From contig PKXQ01000079.1 in NCBI GenBank assembly GCA_003132405.1, positions 58,309 to 122,308 of the forward strand: DNA of 64,000 nt, read 5' to 3'. How positions within the stretch are numbered: position 1 is the stretch's first letter; each line of letters starts with the position of its first letter. The translations under genes were made by a program, and so were the position numbers. The DNA is from Acidobacteriaceae bacterium (GTDB lineage: Bacteria; Acidobacteriota; Terriglobia; Terriglobales; Acidobacteriaceae). The notes beneath the pieces were generated by a model. It saw nothing but the letters and a program-made list of their open reading frames with translations, was not told the origin of the DNA and ran no database searches. Positions 25,175-34,445 of this stretch are shown one piece after another.

Positions 25175-27670
25175 TTGTCCAAAGGTCTAGTCATTGTCGA
25201 ATCGCCGGCTAAGGCGAAAACTATCCAGAAGTATCTGGGCAAGGGATTCACGGTCGATGCTTCATTCGGCCACGTGAAAGACCTGCCCAAGAGTAGCCTC
25301 GGCGTCGACATCGAAAACAATTTCGATACGGAGTATGTCGTCATCCCCGGGAAGGAGAAGGTGCTCGCCAAGCTCAAGAAGCTGGCGCTCTCGGCCGATC
25401 ATATCTACCTTGCGCCTGATCCGGATCGCGAAGGCGAGGCCATCGCTGCTCATCTCGCCGACGAACTCACCGAAGAGTCGGGCAAGAAAAAGAAGGGCAA
25501 GAAGAAAAAGATCGACGACATTGGCGACGATGCGCGCATACGCCGCGTGACCTTCAACGAAATCACGCAGCGGGCAGTGAAGGCCGCATTCGAGCATCCC
25601 CGCGACATCGATCGCAATCTGGTTGACGCGCAGCAAACGCGACGCGTGCTTGATCGCCTAGTCGGCTACCAGGTTTCTCCTCTTTTATGGGATAAAGTCC
25701 GCCGCGGCCTTTCCGCGGGACGCGTGCAGACCGTTGCCCTGCGCCTGATCGTCGATCGCGAACGCGAGATCAAGGCCTTCCAGAAAAAAGAATACTGGAC
25801 GATCGACGCCAATCTCGCCGCGGCTAAGCCGCCGGCATTTGACGCGCGCTTTATCGGCAAGGACGACGAAAAAGTCGAAGTCACGAATGGCGAGGACGCG
25901 GAGAAGATCCGGCTAGCGATCGAAAAGGCCGATTGGGTTGTTCGAACGGCGGAGAAAAAAGAGCGCCGGCGCAACGCCACGCCTCCGTTCACGACCAGCA
26001 AGCTGCAACAGGATTCTTCGCGCAAGCTGCGCTTCAGCGTGAAGCGCACCATGATGATCGCGCAGCGTCTCTATGAAGGCGTCGAACTGGGCGACGAGGG
26101 GCTGGTCGGCCTGATCACCTACATGCGAACCGACTCGACTCGCGTCGCACCGGAAGCGATCACAGAGGTGCGCGAATACATCAACGAGCAATTTGGCGCG
26201 GCTTATCTGCCCGATTCTCCCAATACATATAAGGAGAAGAAAGAAGCGCAGGCGGCGCACGAAGCGATTCGTCCGACTTCGGCGGCGCGGCATCCTGACC
26301 AGATTAAGCAGTATCTCCAGGAAGATGAATTCAAGGTTTATAAGCTGATCTGGCAGCGCTTCGTTGCATCGCAGATGAACCCGGCGGTGTTCGACCAGAC
26401 GACGGTCGACATTGATGCTAAGTCCGGCAGCGAAATTTTCCAGTTCCGCGTCACCGGTTCGGTGCCGAAGTTCGACGGCTTCCTCAAGGTCTATGTGGAG
26501 TCTAAAGACACCAAGGACGCGGAAGACGAAGAACTGAAGCACAACCTGCCGCCGCTCGAAGCGGGGCAGAGGCTGACCCTGAAGTCGCTGCTTCCGGAAC
26601 AGCATTTCACCGAGCCGCCTCCGCGATTTAACGAAGCTTCGCTGGTGAAAGAGCTGGAGGAGCGCGGCATTGGGCGTCCGTCAACTTACGCGACGATTCT
26701 CAGCACCATACAGGAACGTATGTACGCGCAGAAAGTTGGTGGCAAGTTTGTGCCGACTGAAATTGGGCTGGTCGTCACCGACCTGCTGGTCGAAAACTTC
26801 AAAGATATTTTTGACTTTCAATACACCGCGCTGCTCGAAGAAGAACTCGACGAAATCGAAGAAGGGAAGCAGACCGGCAACCACGCGCTCACAGAGTTTT
26901 ATAAGAAGTTCGCCAAGGATCTCCGCTACGCCGAGAAACACATGGAAAACATCAAGCGTATGGAGAAGCCAACGGACGAAAAATGCGAGCTTTGCGGGGC
27001 GCCTCTGGTCATCAAGTGGGGCAAGCACGGGTCGTTCTATGCGTGCAGCACCTACGACAAGGAAAATCCTGATTCCTGCAAATTCACCAAAGAGAATCCC
27101 ATCAATCTGCCTGATCTTGATTCGGCCGATCTGCAGGAGACGGCGCAGGAGGAATATTGCGAAAATTGCGGCCGCGTCATGGTACTCAAGCGCGGGCGGT
27201 TTGGCCAGTTCATGGCCTGCACGGGCTATCCCGACTGCAAGACGACGCGGCGATTGGATCAGGGCAAGAAGGTGCCCGACATCCCGCTTGATGAAACCTG
27301 TCCGCTGTGCAAACGCAATTTGATTCTGCGGCACGGCCGCTTTGGCGAGTTCACTTCGTGTAGCGGATATCCCGAATGCAAATATGTGAAGCAGAATTTT
27401 ATCGGTGTGAAATGCCCTGAGTGCAAAGAGGGCGAGCTCGTCGAGAAGCGGGCACGCAAGGGCAACACTTTTTACGGCTGCGGAAATTATCCGAAGTGCA
27501 AGTTCACGTCCGCGGCAAAGCCAGTGCCCGAGAAGTGTCCGGACTGCGGACATGAGTATCTGGTGGAACGCATTCGCAAAGATGGACCGGTCATTGCATG
27601 TCCTAATAAGGAGTGCGACTACGAACGCGCGATCGAAGGCGCAGTAGCAGCTGACGTTTCCAAGGTTTGA
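25175..27670 (+). CDS. topA: DNA topoisomerase I
   Basis: 831 aa from a TTG start with GAGGAG five bases upstream. A type IA topoisomerase that relaxes negative supercoils. The Toprim domain begins KGLVIVESPAKAKTIQKYLG and includes APDPDREGEAIAAHL. The active-site tyrosine is in LITYMRTDSTR (Tyr316). RGIGRPSTYATI marks the conserved core. The C-terminus carries five CxxC-type zinc-ribbon modules (CELCG, CENCG, CPLCK, CPECK, CPDCG), more than the three canonical ones of E. coli. A lysine-rich insert (KKKKGKKKKID) follows the Toprim core. Confidence 0.96.
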   Translation: MSKGLVIVESPAKAKTIQKYLGKGFTVDASFGHVKDLPKSSLGVDIENNFDTEYVVIPGKEKVLAKLKKLALSADHIYLAPDPDREGEAIAAHLADELTEESGKKKKGKKKKIDDIGDDARIRRVTFNEITQRAVKAAFEHPRDIDRNLVDAQQTRRVLDRLVGYQVSPLLWDKVRRGLSAGRVQTVALRLIVDREREIKAFQKKEYWTIDANLAAAKPPAFDARFIGKDDEKVEVTNGEDAEKIRLAIEKADWVVRTAEKKERRRNATPPFTTSKLQQDSSRKLRFSVKRTMMIAQRLYEGVELGDEGLVGLITYMRTDSTRVAPEAITEVREYINEQFGAAYLPDSPNTYKEKKEAQAAHEAIRPTSAARHPDQIKQYLQEDEFKVYKLIWQRFVASQMNPAVFDQTTVDIDAKSGSEIFQFRVTGSVPKFDGFLKVYVESKDTKDAEDEELKHNLPPLEAGQRLTLKSLLPEQHFTEPPPRFNEASLVKELEERGIGRPSTYATILSTIQERMYAQKVGGKFVPTEIGLVVTDLLVENFKDIFDFQYTALLEEELDEIEEGKQTGNHALTEFYKKFAKDLRYAEKHMENIKRMEKPTDEKCELCGAPLVIKWGKHGSFYACSTYDKENPDSCKFTKENPINLPDLDSADLQETAQEEYCENCGRVMVLKRGRFGQFMACTGYPDCKTTRRLDQGKKVPDIPLDETCPLCKRNLILRHGRFGEFTSCSGYPECKYVKQNFIGVKCPECKEGELVEKRARKGNTFYGCGNYPKCKFTSAAKPVPEKCPDCGHEYLVERIRKDGPVIACPNKECDYERAIEGAVAADVSKV

Positions 27671-27763
27671 TGGATGACGGTCGTTGGATGGAAAAATCTG
27701 GACGAAGATCGTCGGACGAAAGTCTGGACGAAAATGTAAGGGATAAATAACGAGGCGAAAAAT

Positions 27764-28228
27764 ATGGCAAAAAAGGCGACAGCGCACGATGCAGCGCTGA
27801 TTATGAAACTCTATGACCTCCGCCGCGAAGCGGAGATGCGCAAGGCGAGGCACTGGCTCACGGTGGAATTCTGGCCGGAGACGGCGGATGAGTTCATCAA
27901 AGTTGCGAATTCGTTTCCCAGCCAGGAAAATGCGTGGCTGCGCCAGGTAGGCGGCTATTGGGATATGGCGGCGGCGTTCGTGGTGCAGGGAGCGCTCAAC
28001 GAAGAGCTTTTTCTACAGCCCGGCTGCAGCGGCGAAATGTTTTTTATCTTTGGCAAGATTTATCCGTTTCTCAAGGAATTTCGCGAGCAGACCAACAATC
28101 CCGAAGCTTTTGCCAACATCCAGAAAGTAGCCACGTCCTCGAAGACCGCCCGCAAGAGGCTGGAGCGCGTTTCGAAGAATATCGAGAATCGCCGCAAGGC
28201 ATTGGCCAAGTCCGCGAAGAAGGCCTGA
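27764..28228 (+). CDS. hypothetical helical protein
   Basis: 154 aa, family not recognised. It begins MAKKATAHDAALIMKLYDLRR and is predominantly alpha-helical and charged, with an aromatic central segment (WLRQVGGYWDMAAAFV, FFIFGKIYPFLKEFRE) and a strongly basic C-terminus (KNIENRRKALAKSAKKA). It has no signal peptide and no membrane helix long enough to be certain. It follows topA by 93 bases on the same strand. The length and composition look like a real gene, and similar small proteins may be conserved in Acidobacteria, but I propose no function. Confidence 0.7.
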   Translation: MAKKATAHDAALIMKLYDLRREAEMRKARHWLTVEFWPETADEFIKVANSFPSQENAWLRQVGGYWDMAAAFVVQGALNEELFLQPGCSGEMFFIFGKIYPFLKEFREQTNNPEAFANIQKVATSSKTARKRLERVSKNIENRRKALAKSAKKA

Positions 28229-28324
28229 GCAGCGGCGCGTTCTTTTCTTCCAATAAGCCTTTTTCTGTGAGGGGGACACATTGTTTGCCGGCCTCCATCT
28301 GCTATCCTAAGTGTCGTTGTGCCG

Positions 28325-28477
28325 ATGCTCTGGTGGTTTCTCATACTGGGAGTCAGTACGGCGGTGGTGGTGTTGGTTGCGCTGACGATCTATATGCGGG
28401 TTCAGCGCCAGATGAAGCGCACGGCGGCCCACAAAGAAGAACTCGACGCGCTCGACCACTCGTCGCCTGAACCTTGA
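28325..28477 (+). CDS. small single-pass membrane protein
   Basis: 50 aa, beginning MLWWFLILGVSTAVVVLVALTI with one N-terminal membrane helix (about 2-24). A short charged cytoplasmic tail follows (RQMKRTAAHKEELDALDH). It stops 33 bases before bioY. Same-strand position, a clean helix-plus-tail architecture and the lack of any other gene there support it. Function unknown. Confidence 0.5.
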   Translation: MLWWFLILGVSTAVVVLVALTIYMRVQRQMKRTAAHKEELDALDHSSPEP

Positions 28478-28510
28478 CCTTGTACGCCCGCCGCGTTGAA
28501 ACGAATACTT

Positions 28511-29140
28511 ATGTCTAAAATTATGGCGCAAATCTTAGGCCAGGAGAACCGGTCCGCTGTCTCGTCCGTTATCTCGAACGGCAATGCCCGCCCGTTGGAT
28601 CCGGCGCGGGAATGGACGAAGCAGGTGGCCATCGTGGTCGCCGCCAGTCTGTTCGTCGCGCTGTGCGCGCGCGTTACTGTGCCGCTGCCCTTCACGCCGG
28701 TTCCGCTGACGCTGCAAAATTTTGGAGTTCTGGCGGTGGGGCTGTTGCTTGGCTCGCGTCGCGGTTTCGCTGCGCTTTCACTTTATCTTATGGAAGGCGT
28801 TTGCGGGCTTCCTGTGTTTAGCATGGGCGCCGGTATTGGCCATATCCTCGGTCCGACTGGGGGATTTCTCATCGCCTATCCGGTAGTCGCGTTTGTCGCG
28901 GGCTGGATATACGAGCAGAGATCGGAGAAAAGCGCGCGGCTCTTCGCCTGGGCGGCGCTGTCTGCCGTCGTGGCGGAAGTGGTGCTCTTTGCCAGTGGAC
29001 TGGCTTGGCTCGCGGTGCTAACGCACTCGATTTCGCTGGCGATTCGATATGGTCTCTATTGGTTTATTTTTGCGGAAGTGATCAAGGTGCTGATGGCGGC
29101 CGGCATAGCGGCTCGCTGGCGGGGGCGAACGTCGCGGTAA
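28511..29140 (+). CDS. bioY: biotin transporter substrate-binding component BioY
   Basis: About 209 aa from MSKIMAQIL; a TTG five codons earlier is also possible. BioY is the integral-membrane S component that captures biotin, alone or with the ECF energising module. Six membrane helices are visible, with family regions TVPLPFTPVPLTLQNFGVL, LGSRRGFAALSLYLMEG, GLPVFSMGAGIGHILGPTGG and FLIAYPVVAFVAGWI. No bioM or bioN is adjacent. The N-terminal 30 residues before the first helix are longer than usual. A biotin supply system fits a fatty-acid-synthesising heterotroph. Confidence 0.92.
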   Translation: MSKIMAQILGQENRSAVSSVISNGNARPLDPAREWTKQVAIVVAASLFVALCARVTVPLPFTPVPLTLQNFGVLAVGLLLGSRRGFAALSLYLMEGVCGLPVFSMGAGIGHILGPTGGFLIAYPVVAFVAGWIYEQRSEKSARLFAWAALSAVVAEVVLFASGLAWLAVLTHSISLAIRYGLYWFIFAEVIKVLMAAGIAARWRGRTSR

Positions 29141-29224
29141 AGATTGATCCTGGTTCGCGTCTGAGCTGCCCGCGAGCCTGAGCTTTTTAGAAGTAAAAGT
29201 TAAAAGAATAGGATTGTGGATTTT

Positions 29225-30073
29225 ATGAGTACAGTGAGTTCTCCGGTTCGCGAAATCACGGTGGCGCACAGCCCGGACTCTGACGACGCATTCATGTTTT
29301 ATGGTCTGGCTACGAGCAAGGTTCGCGTGCCAGGGCTGAAGTTCAGTCACACACTTTGCGACATTGAAACGCTGAATCGGCAGGCGCAGGACGGTGTTTA
29401 CGATGTAACCGCGATCTCGTTCCATGCCTTTCCCTACATACAGGAAAATTATTCACTGATGTCGTGCGGTGGCAGCGTGGGCGATGGTTATGGACCCATG
29501 CTGGTTTCTACTCGGCCGTTTACGCAGGACGAGATCAAGCAAAAAAAGATCGCAGTGCCCGGCAAGCTGACCACGGCATATTTGGCTCTTGAATTATTCG
29601 CGCCCGGCATTCAGGTGGAGGTTGTGCCGTTCGACCAAATCATCCCGCAGATTCTTGAAGGGAAACACGAAGCTGGTCTTATCATCCACGAGGGGCAGCT
29701 TACTTACGACAAATCGGGTCTGCACCGCGTGGTTGATCTTGGCCGGTGGTGGCAGAAAGTCACTGGCTTGCCGTTGCCGCTCGGTGGGAATGCCATACGA
29801 CGCTCGCTAGGCTGCGAAACGATGGCCAGCGTCACGCACGCGCTGCATGAGAGTATTCAGTACGCGATTGATCATCGCGAAGAAGCGCTCAGCTACGCGA
29901 TGCAGTTTGCGCGCGATCTCGATATGCAGCTCGCCGATAAATTTGTCGGCATGTATGTCAACGAGCGCACGCTGGATTATGGCGACGACGGGCGCGAAGC
30001 GGTGCGGCGATTGCTCGATATGGGGCACAAGGCGGGGATTATTCCGCAGACGCCGCGGGTGGAGTGGGTGTAG
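29225..30073 (+). CDS. mqnD: 1,4-dihydroxy-6-naphthoate synthase
   Basis: About 282 aa from ATG (MSTVSSPVREIT); a GTG three codons upstream is an alternative. MqnD converts cyclic dehypoxanthine futalosine to 1,4-dihydroxy-6-naphthoate. Its start region TVAHSPDSDDAFMFYGLAT is diagnostic. DVTAISFHAFPYI, VPGKLTTAYLALELF and GLIIHEGQLTYDKSGL also agree. It completes the set mqnA, mqnC, mqnD in this window; mqnB and mqnE are not present. A dispersed-repeat remnant follows directly. Confidence 0.93.
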   Translation: MSTVSSPVREITVAHSPDSDDAFMFYGLATSKVRVPGLKFSHTLCDIETLNRQAQDGVYDVTAISFHAFPYIQENYSLMSCGGSVGDGYGPMLVSTRPFTQDEIKQKKIAVPGKLTTAYLALELFAPGIQVEVVPFDQIIPQILEGKHEAGLIIHEGQLTYDKSGLHRVVDLGRWWQKVTGLPLPLGGNAIRRSLGCETMASVTHALHESIQYAIDHREEALSYAMQFARDLDMQLADKFVGMYVNERTLDYGDDGREAVRRLLDMGHKAGIIPQTPRVEWV

Positions 30074-30098
30074 GAAAAATGGGGACTGTAGCGAGCCA

Positions 30099-30126
30099 CT
30101 GCAGATCCCTCGCTGCTCGGGATGAC
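30099..30126. repeat. partial dispersed repeat (GTCATCCCGAGC type)
   Basis: Reads on the minus strand as GTCATCCCGAGCAGCGAGG followed by GATCTGCAG. It matches the core of the elements at 62049 and 20548. It lies between the convergent ends of mqnD and the M49-type peptidase gene. Confidence 0.55.
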
Positions 30127-30142
30127 AATTCTTTGAAGGGTC

Positions 30143-31897
30143 CTACTTCACCTTCTCCGCAAACGAAAACACCGGATCAATATCCACGGGAACATCGGAC
30201 GCCGCTTTCAGTGACGTCTTCAAATCTTCTGGCATGGCGCTGTATTTCTTGAACCAGTTCTCCGCACGCGCGCGATCGCCGGTGGCTTCGGTCTCCAGTA
30301 ATTCTTTCGCCAGATCAGCCAGGGCTCCCGGCATCTTCTCGTAATTAATCGCGTATTTGCCGCTCGCGTTGCGGGTGATGGCGCCGCGCTGGGATAAGTA
30401 ATTGAACTCCATCATTTCTGCTTGGCCATGTGCCTCGGCGGTTCCGAAGCGTACGGTGCGAAAAATTCCGCCTACGTACGATGCGTAATATTCTTCCAGC
30501 TTTTCTTTTGGGAGGGCATCATGATCGATCAGCCACTTTAAGGCGAACATTCCAGTCACGTCGGCTTTTGCCTCTTCCAGGCCACTGAATGCTGGACCGA
30601 TCGCCTCGCGAATGTCGACTTTGCCCGCTGCGGTTCGCGCGTAGGCCGGACCAAGCCCGTGGCAGATTTCGTGCATGATAGTGCTCTGGAGATAACCCTC
30701 TCCCGAAACCTTCGCGGCCTGGTTTGGTTCCATGAGTTTGCGCGCGACTGGCAGAACAATGTGGTTCACGCGCGCGTCCATGAAATTCTTGAAGAAAAGT
30801 TTTTTGCTGCCCTTCTGCTCGTGGACGCGCGGATCATTTGGCAAATTGTCTGCCACCGCCTGATAGCCGTGAGTCAGGTCGCCCGCGCGAAATAGGGCGT
30901 CCATTACTTCCATCGGCGTTTCCAACCCATGCTTTGACGGCCGATCTTCCGCGGCGAGGGGGAGCGCATCTTGGATTTGCGGGACGTATTGCTGGAACAG
31001 TTCGAGCTTCTTGCTCTCGCGATCGTTGCGGATCATCACCGCCGCGCCGTATGAGCCTTTCACGCCCAGCAGACCATCGAGGTAAGTTTCGTAGGGCGCG
31101 AAAATAATGTCGAATTTCGGATTCTTCAAGTCGAGCCACGCCAAGTCGCTGGCAAAGTAATCATCGCTGAGCAGCGCGTCGGCGCGCAGTCGGAGAAACT
31201 TTGCGAAGCCCGCGTCATCGCTGAGTTCAGCCGCTGCGCGCAGGGCTTTTGCCGCCGGTTCGAGAAAAGCGCGAAACGCAATGTTGTAAGGAACAGCTTC
31301 CAGTTTTCCCGAATGCCATCGTAGGATCGTGAACTGATTGTAGATTGCCGCTTTCTGGTCGGGGTGCTCCTGGACGAATTGCTCGACCTGATCGCGCGTG
31401 AGGCTCGCGGGATAGTATCCTCGCCCAGGCGGCATCGGGTCCGCGCCAACAAACGGCTTATCTTGGTCGAGCAGATCGAAGCGGGAAGCGTTAATCCACA
31501 AATAACGGCGCAGTTCGACATCGCGCTGGTTGTGGCTCGGCAGCAGAGACTGGTAGAGCGTCAAGCCTTCCGGGTCGGTCTGCCGCCAGTAGATACTTTC
31601 CAGGTAGCCGCAGGCCTCGACTAGTTTCCGCACGAGTTGCTGCTCGCGAATGGTGAGGCCGGTTGTCCGGAAGGGCATTTGCACACGGCGGAACTTGGCT
31701 AAACGCTGCTCGATGTCGGGCGCGACTTTCAGATTCGCGGGGGTGCCGACTTTCGCCGCCGAGCCGGTCATAACTCTTTTTTGTTGTGCCGCGCTGGACG
31801 CTGCCAGCAGGATTATGAAAAGAAAAGCTGGCCGATAATTTGTCAAAAATAATCCAAAAGACCGCGAAAAAAAGCTTTTAGTAAAATCATTCATCAT
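30143..31897 (-). CDS. exported M49-type (dipeptidyl-peptidase III-like) zinc peptidase
   Basis: About 584 aa from MMNDFTKSFF; two consecutive Met codons fall at the start. A signal peptide runs through FLFIILLAASSAAQQ, so it is secreted or periplasmic. The zinc site is IMHEICHGLGP (His409, Glu410, His413), with a second motif GLEEAKADVTGMF (Glu441/442). The classical M49 motif is a hexapeptide HExxxH; here it is a pentapeptide HExxH, as described for Caldithrix DPP III. The family cleaves dipeptides from N-termini of short peptides. The N-terminal half is the typical alpha/beta lobe. It is divergent from the HAD gene, with about 50 bases between. Confidence 0.85.
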   Translation of the reverse strand: MMNDFTKSFFSRSFGLFLTNYRPAFLFIILLAASSAAQQKRVMTGSAAKVGTPANLKVAPDIEQRLAKFRRVQMPFRTTGLTIREQQLVRKLVEACGYLESIYWRQTDPEGLTLYQSLLPSHNQRDVELRRYLWINASRFDLLDQDKPFVGADPMPPGRGYYPASLTRDQVEQFVQEHPDQKAAIYNQFTILRWHSGKLEAVPYNIAFRAFLEPAAKALRAAAELSDDAGFAKFLRLRADALLSDDYFASDLAWLDLKNPKFDIIFAPYETYLDGLLGVKGSYGAAVMIRNDRESKKLELFQQYVPQIQDALPLAAEDRPSKHGLETPMEVMDALFRAGDLTHGYQAVADNLPNDPRVHEQKGSKKLFFKNFMDARVNHIVLPVARKLMEPNQAAKVSGEGYLQSTIMHEICHGLGPAYARTAAGKVDIREAIGPAFSGLEEAKADVTGMFALKWLIDHDALPKEKLEEYYASYVGGIFRTVRFGTAEAHGQAEMMEFNYLSQRGAITRNASGKYAINYEKMPGALADLAKELLETEATGDRARAENWFKKYSAMPEDLKTSLKAASDVPVDIDPVFSFAEKVK

Positions 31898-31950
31898 GTC
31901 GTGCCAGTGTATCAAAGCCGGGAATTGGTCCGACCGACTATCATAAAAAA

Positions 31951-32655
31951 ATGCAGGGAGAGAACGGCGCACAGACGTTGCTCATCGATGCCGATGACAC
32001 GCTCTGGGAAAATAATATTTACTTCGAACGGGCGATTGCGGATCTTATTTCGTTCCTCGATCATCGCGAACACTCGCCCGAGGCAGTTCGGTTGGTACTG
32101 AACGATGTGGAGCGAGACTCCATCGTCAAGCACGGTTATGGACTGCACAGTTTCGCCCATTCGCTGGTCGAGACTTTTGAAAGGCTTTCGGTTGACCCGG
32201 TCACGTCCGAATTGCACGAGCGCATTCGCAGCTTTGCCCACCAGATCGCTGACCATCCGATTGAGGTTCTCCCTCGCGTGCCCGAGACGCTGCAGTATCT
32301 CGCCGAGCGTCACCATCTCATCATGATGACGAAAGGAAATCCAGCAGAGCAGTCGGGAAAGGTCGAGCGCTCAGGGCTGAAAGAATATTTTGCAGCGATA
32401 GAGATCGTCGCCGAGAAGGACGAATCTACTTACCGCTCGGCCGTCGCCAAGTACGCCCTGTCTGCCGACGTCACGTGGATGATTGGCAATAGCCCGAAGT
32501 CAGACATCAACCCGGCGCTGGCCGCGGGTCTGCACGCTGTCTTTATACCGCATGACAAGACGTGGATTCTGGAGCATGAGGAACTCACGACCGCGCCGCC
32601 GTCGCAGCGGCTACTGGTAGTGGAACGTTTTGGCGAACTGCGGAAGCATTTCTAG
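31951..32655 (+). CDS. HAD superfamily hydrolase
   Basis: 234 aa. A haloacid-dehalogenase-fold hydrolase: motif I LLIDADDTLWENN (catalytic Asp pair), motif II MMTKGNP, motif III lysine around EKDES, and motif IV WMIGNSPKSDINPALAAG. The helical cap lies between motifs I and II (about 20-110). Most such enzymes dephosphorylate small metabolites; substrate unknown. No signal peptide. It is convergent with the kelch-like gene, with a hairpin between them. Confidence 0.87.
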   Translation: MQGENGAQTLLIDADDTLWENNIYFERAIADLISFLDHREHSPEAVRLVLNDVERDSIVKHGYGLHSFAHSLVETFERLSVDPVTSELHERIRSFAHQIADHPIEVLPRVPETLQYLAERHHLIMMTKGNPAEQSGKVERSGLKEYFAAIEIVAEKDESTYRSAVAKYALSADVTWMIGNSPKSDINPALAAGLHAVFIPHDKTWILEHEELTTAPPSQRLLVVERFGELRKHF

Positions 32656-32689
32656 CGCTTGATATCGGGATGTTATTCGCACAAAACTG

Positions 32690-32722
32690 CCCTTGTATCT
32701 CCGGTTGCAGGAGTTACAAGGG
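32690..32722. terminator. hairpin between convergent genes
   Basis: Perfect 8-base arms CCCTTGTA and TACAAGGG enclose an inner TCTCC/GGAG pair and a short loop. It lies 35 bases after the HAD stop and 26 bases before the end of the kelch-like gene. A bidirectional terminator is likely, though T-runs are weak. Confidence 0.6.
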
Positions 32723-32748
32723 TAGTTAGTCAGCTTAAGTTATGCTTG

Positions 32749-34194
32749 TTACTGAACGGTAATACTGACGGGCGCAGATGGAATGCCGTTTGCTATCACC
32801 ACCAACGTGCTGGCGCCGGTTTCGATTGACGATGGTACATCGAAGTCGGTTGTAATCGTCTCCGAACCGGTGGCCACGCCCATACTGCTATGGTTGTGGG
32901 TTCGGGCATAGAAGACGTGTTTTGTGCTGCTGTTCGTGATCTGTACGAGCGGGTAGTTGGTCGCGAATTGAAATTCGTCCCCAAAAGCACCAGCTTGCGA
33001 CAATCCATTGAACTGCGTGCCCGAGATGGAGTAAGTCGATCCGGGAGTTACAGTCGATGAATAACTAGAAATCGCCGGCTGCCACGATGTCTGGTAAGTT
33101 CCCGTCGAGGTATAAACCTCGGTGCGACCACCTCCGACTAATACCTGACCGTTGGGCAATATCATCAGACTTCCGGGAGTAGACGGCCCGACGGTAAAGG
33201 TTGTTCCGTTGAACAGGTAAGATGTTCCCGAGTCGCCTTCTACTAGCACGTCGCCGTTCGTCAACAAAACGGCAAACGAATCGCCAGCATTATCGCCATT
33301 AGGGAATACTGGGCCCGCGGTCCACGTACCAGTAAGACTGTCGTAGATGGCCGTATTTCCAGGGCCGTTACCGCTCTTGGTATAGGAACCGGTGGCGAAT
33401 ACTGTGCCGTCCGGCCGCAGAATTGCCGGCCCAATCTCTCCAGGCGGGTAGTAGCATAGTGTTCCGCCAGGACCATAACTGATGCAACCGTAGGGCGACG
33501 GGGAACGTAAGTCGACGATGGTGCTTCCGGCAGTTACCCACTCTTTCGCGGACGGCGTGTATATCTCGGAGTTGGGAGCAGCTTTCACATCCGCCGTTAG
33601 AATCGAGCCGTTCGGCAGAAGAGTCCAGCCCTCCTCGGCGTCGAAATCTTTCTTATCCTTCGAGGGCAAGCTAGTCCACTTCATCGTTTTGGGATTGAGT
33701 TCCCGCATTTGCTTGGTGAGTTTGTTGCCGATCACATAGTCGCCGTTCGGCAGCACCGTTGACGGCGAATCGCCGATATAGTTCCAGTCCTTCGGCGGCG
33801 TAACGGTGGTCCAGGTGTTGGTTGTGGGATCGTAGATGGCGCCCTGATTGGTAAGTGTAAACTCAGCGCCGCAGCCGGAGTACTCACCGCCCTCAAGCAG
33901 CAGGCGTCCATCGGCCAAGACGGCTGACGCGGAGGCGTAGGGCGCATATCCAGAGGGAAGAGTGGCAAGTTGCGTCCAGGTTCCGTTGACGTAGCTGCCG
34001 GTGATGTCCGGGGTAAGCCGCCAGAAATCGGAACAGTTGTTTCCTTGAGCCATAACTGTGCCATCGGTCAACTGGAAGGTGTAGATGATGCCGTCAGGCG
34101 GTTGATTCTTAAGCGCTGTCAGCGTCTGTGCCAGCGTGGCGCTGGACACAACCAGCAGGACCATCGAAACTGCGAAAATAAACTTCTTGGACAA
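32749..34194 (-). CDS. exported kelch/galactose-oxidase-like beta-propeller protein
   Basis: 481 aa from a TTG start. A signal peptide (KKFIFAVSMVLLVVSSATLAQT) is followed by a six- or seven-bladed propeller with repeated phrases of the type LADGRLLLEGGEY, LPNGDYVIG, LPNGSILTAD, RPDGTVFATGSY, TNGDVLVEGD and LPNGQVLVGGG. An Ig-like/DUF1929-type C-terminal domain (STYSISGTQFNGLSQAGAFGDEFQ) follows, as in galactose-oxidase-like proteins. Copper ligands of galactose oxidase are not evident, so an enzymatic role is not claimed. Carbohydrate or matrix binding is possible. Confidence 0.78.
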   Translation of the reverse strand: MSKKFIFAVSMVLLVVSSATLAQTLTALKNQPPDGIIYTFQLTDGTVMAQGNNCSDFWRLTPDITGSYVNGTWTQLATLPSGYAPYASASAVLADGRLLLEGGEYSGCGAEFTLTNQGAIYDPTTNTWTTVTPPKDWNYIGDSPSTVLPNGDYVIGNKLTKQMRELNPKTMKWTSLPSKDKKDFDAEEGWTLLPNGSILTADVKAAPNSEIYTPSAKEWVTAGSTIVDLRSPSPYGCISYGPGGTLCYYPPGEIGPAILRPDGTVFATGSYTKSGNGPGNTAIYDSLTGTWTAGPVFPNGDNAGDSFAVLLTNGDVLVEGDSGTSYLFNGTTFTVGPSTPGSLMILPNGQVLVGGGRTEVYTSTGTYQTSWQPAISSYSSTVTPGSTYSISGTQFNGLSQAGAFGDEFQFATNYPLVQITNSSTKHVFYARTHNHSSMGVATGSETITTDFDVPSSIETGASTLVVIANGIPSAPVSITVQ

Positions 34195-34445
34195 GACGCA
34201 CGACCTTTCTTGAATGCTGCCCGTATAGCGGACGCAGAACTATCCACAGAATGTTGAACTGCTGATTATTTACGAGCCATACCCGGGGGCGGTAGGCGTA
34301 GGCGCACCATCATAGCAAAAGTTGGAAAACTTGGGTACCAGAACCGAAACACGCGGCGAAAAGCGGCAACCGGCAGGTGTTTCGGACTTGAGGTTTCGGT
34401 TATGAGCGCAAAGCTTACTACTACGAGTGCCGCTAAAAGACACAA
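34195..34445. other. upstream region of kelch-like gene
   Basis: About 250 bases without a gene. It is the upstream region of the kelch-like gene (minus) and the downstream region of the M48 gene. A TATGAT sequence around 34313 (minus strand) could serve as a -10 box, but I could not pair it with a convincing -35. A small GTTTCGG / CCGAAAC inverted pair occurs near 34345-34400. No known riboswitch was recognised. Confidence 0.3.

Noticed and set aside
27934..28470. Overlapping open frame across two small genes after topA
   Set aside because: Its translation is Gly/Arg/Ser-rich with no pattern, whereas the two smaller frames look like proteins.
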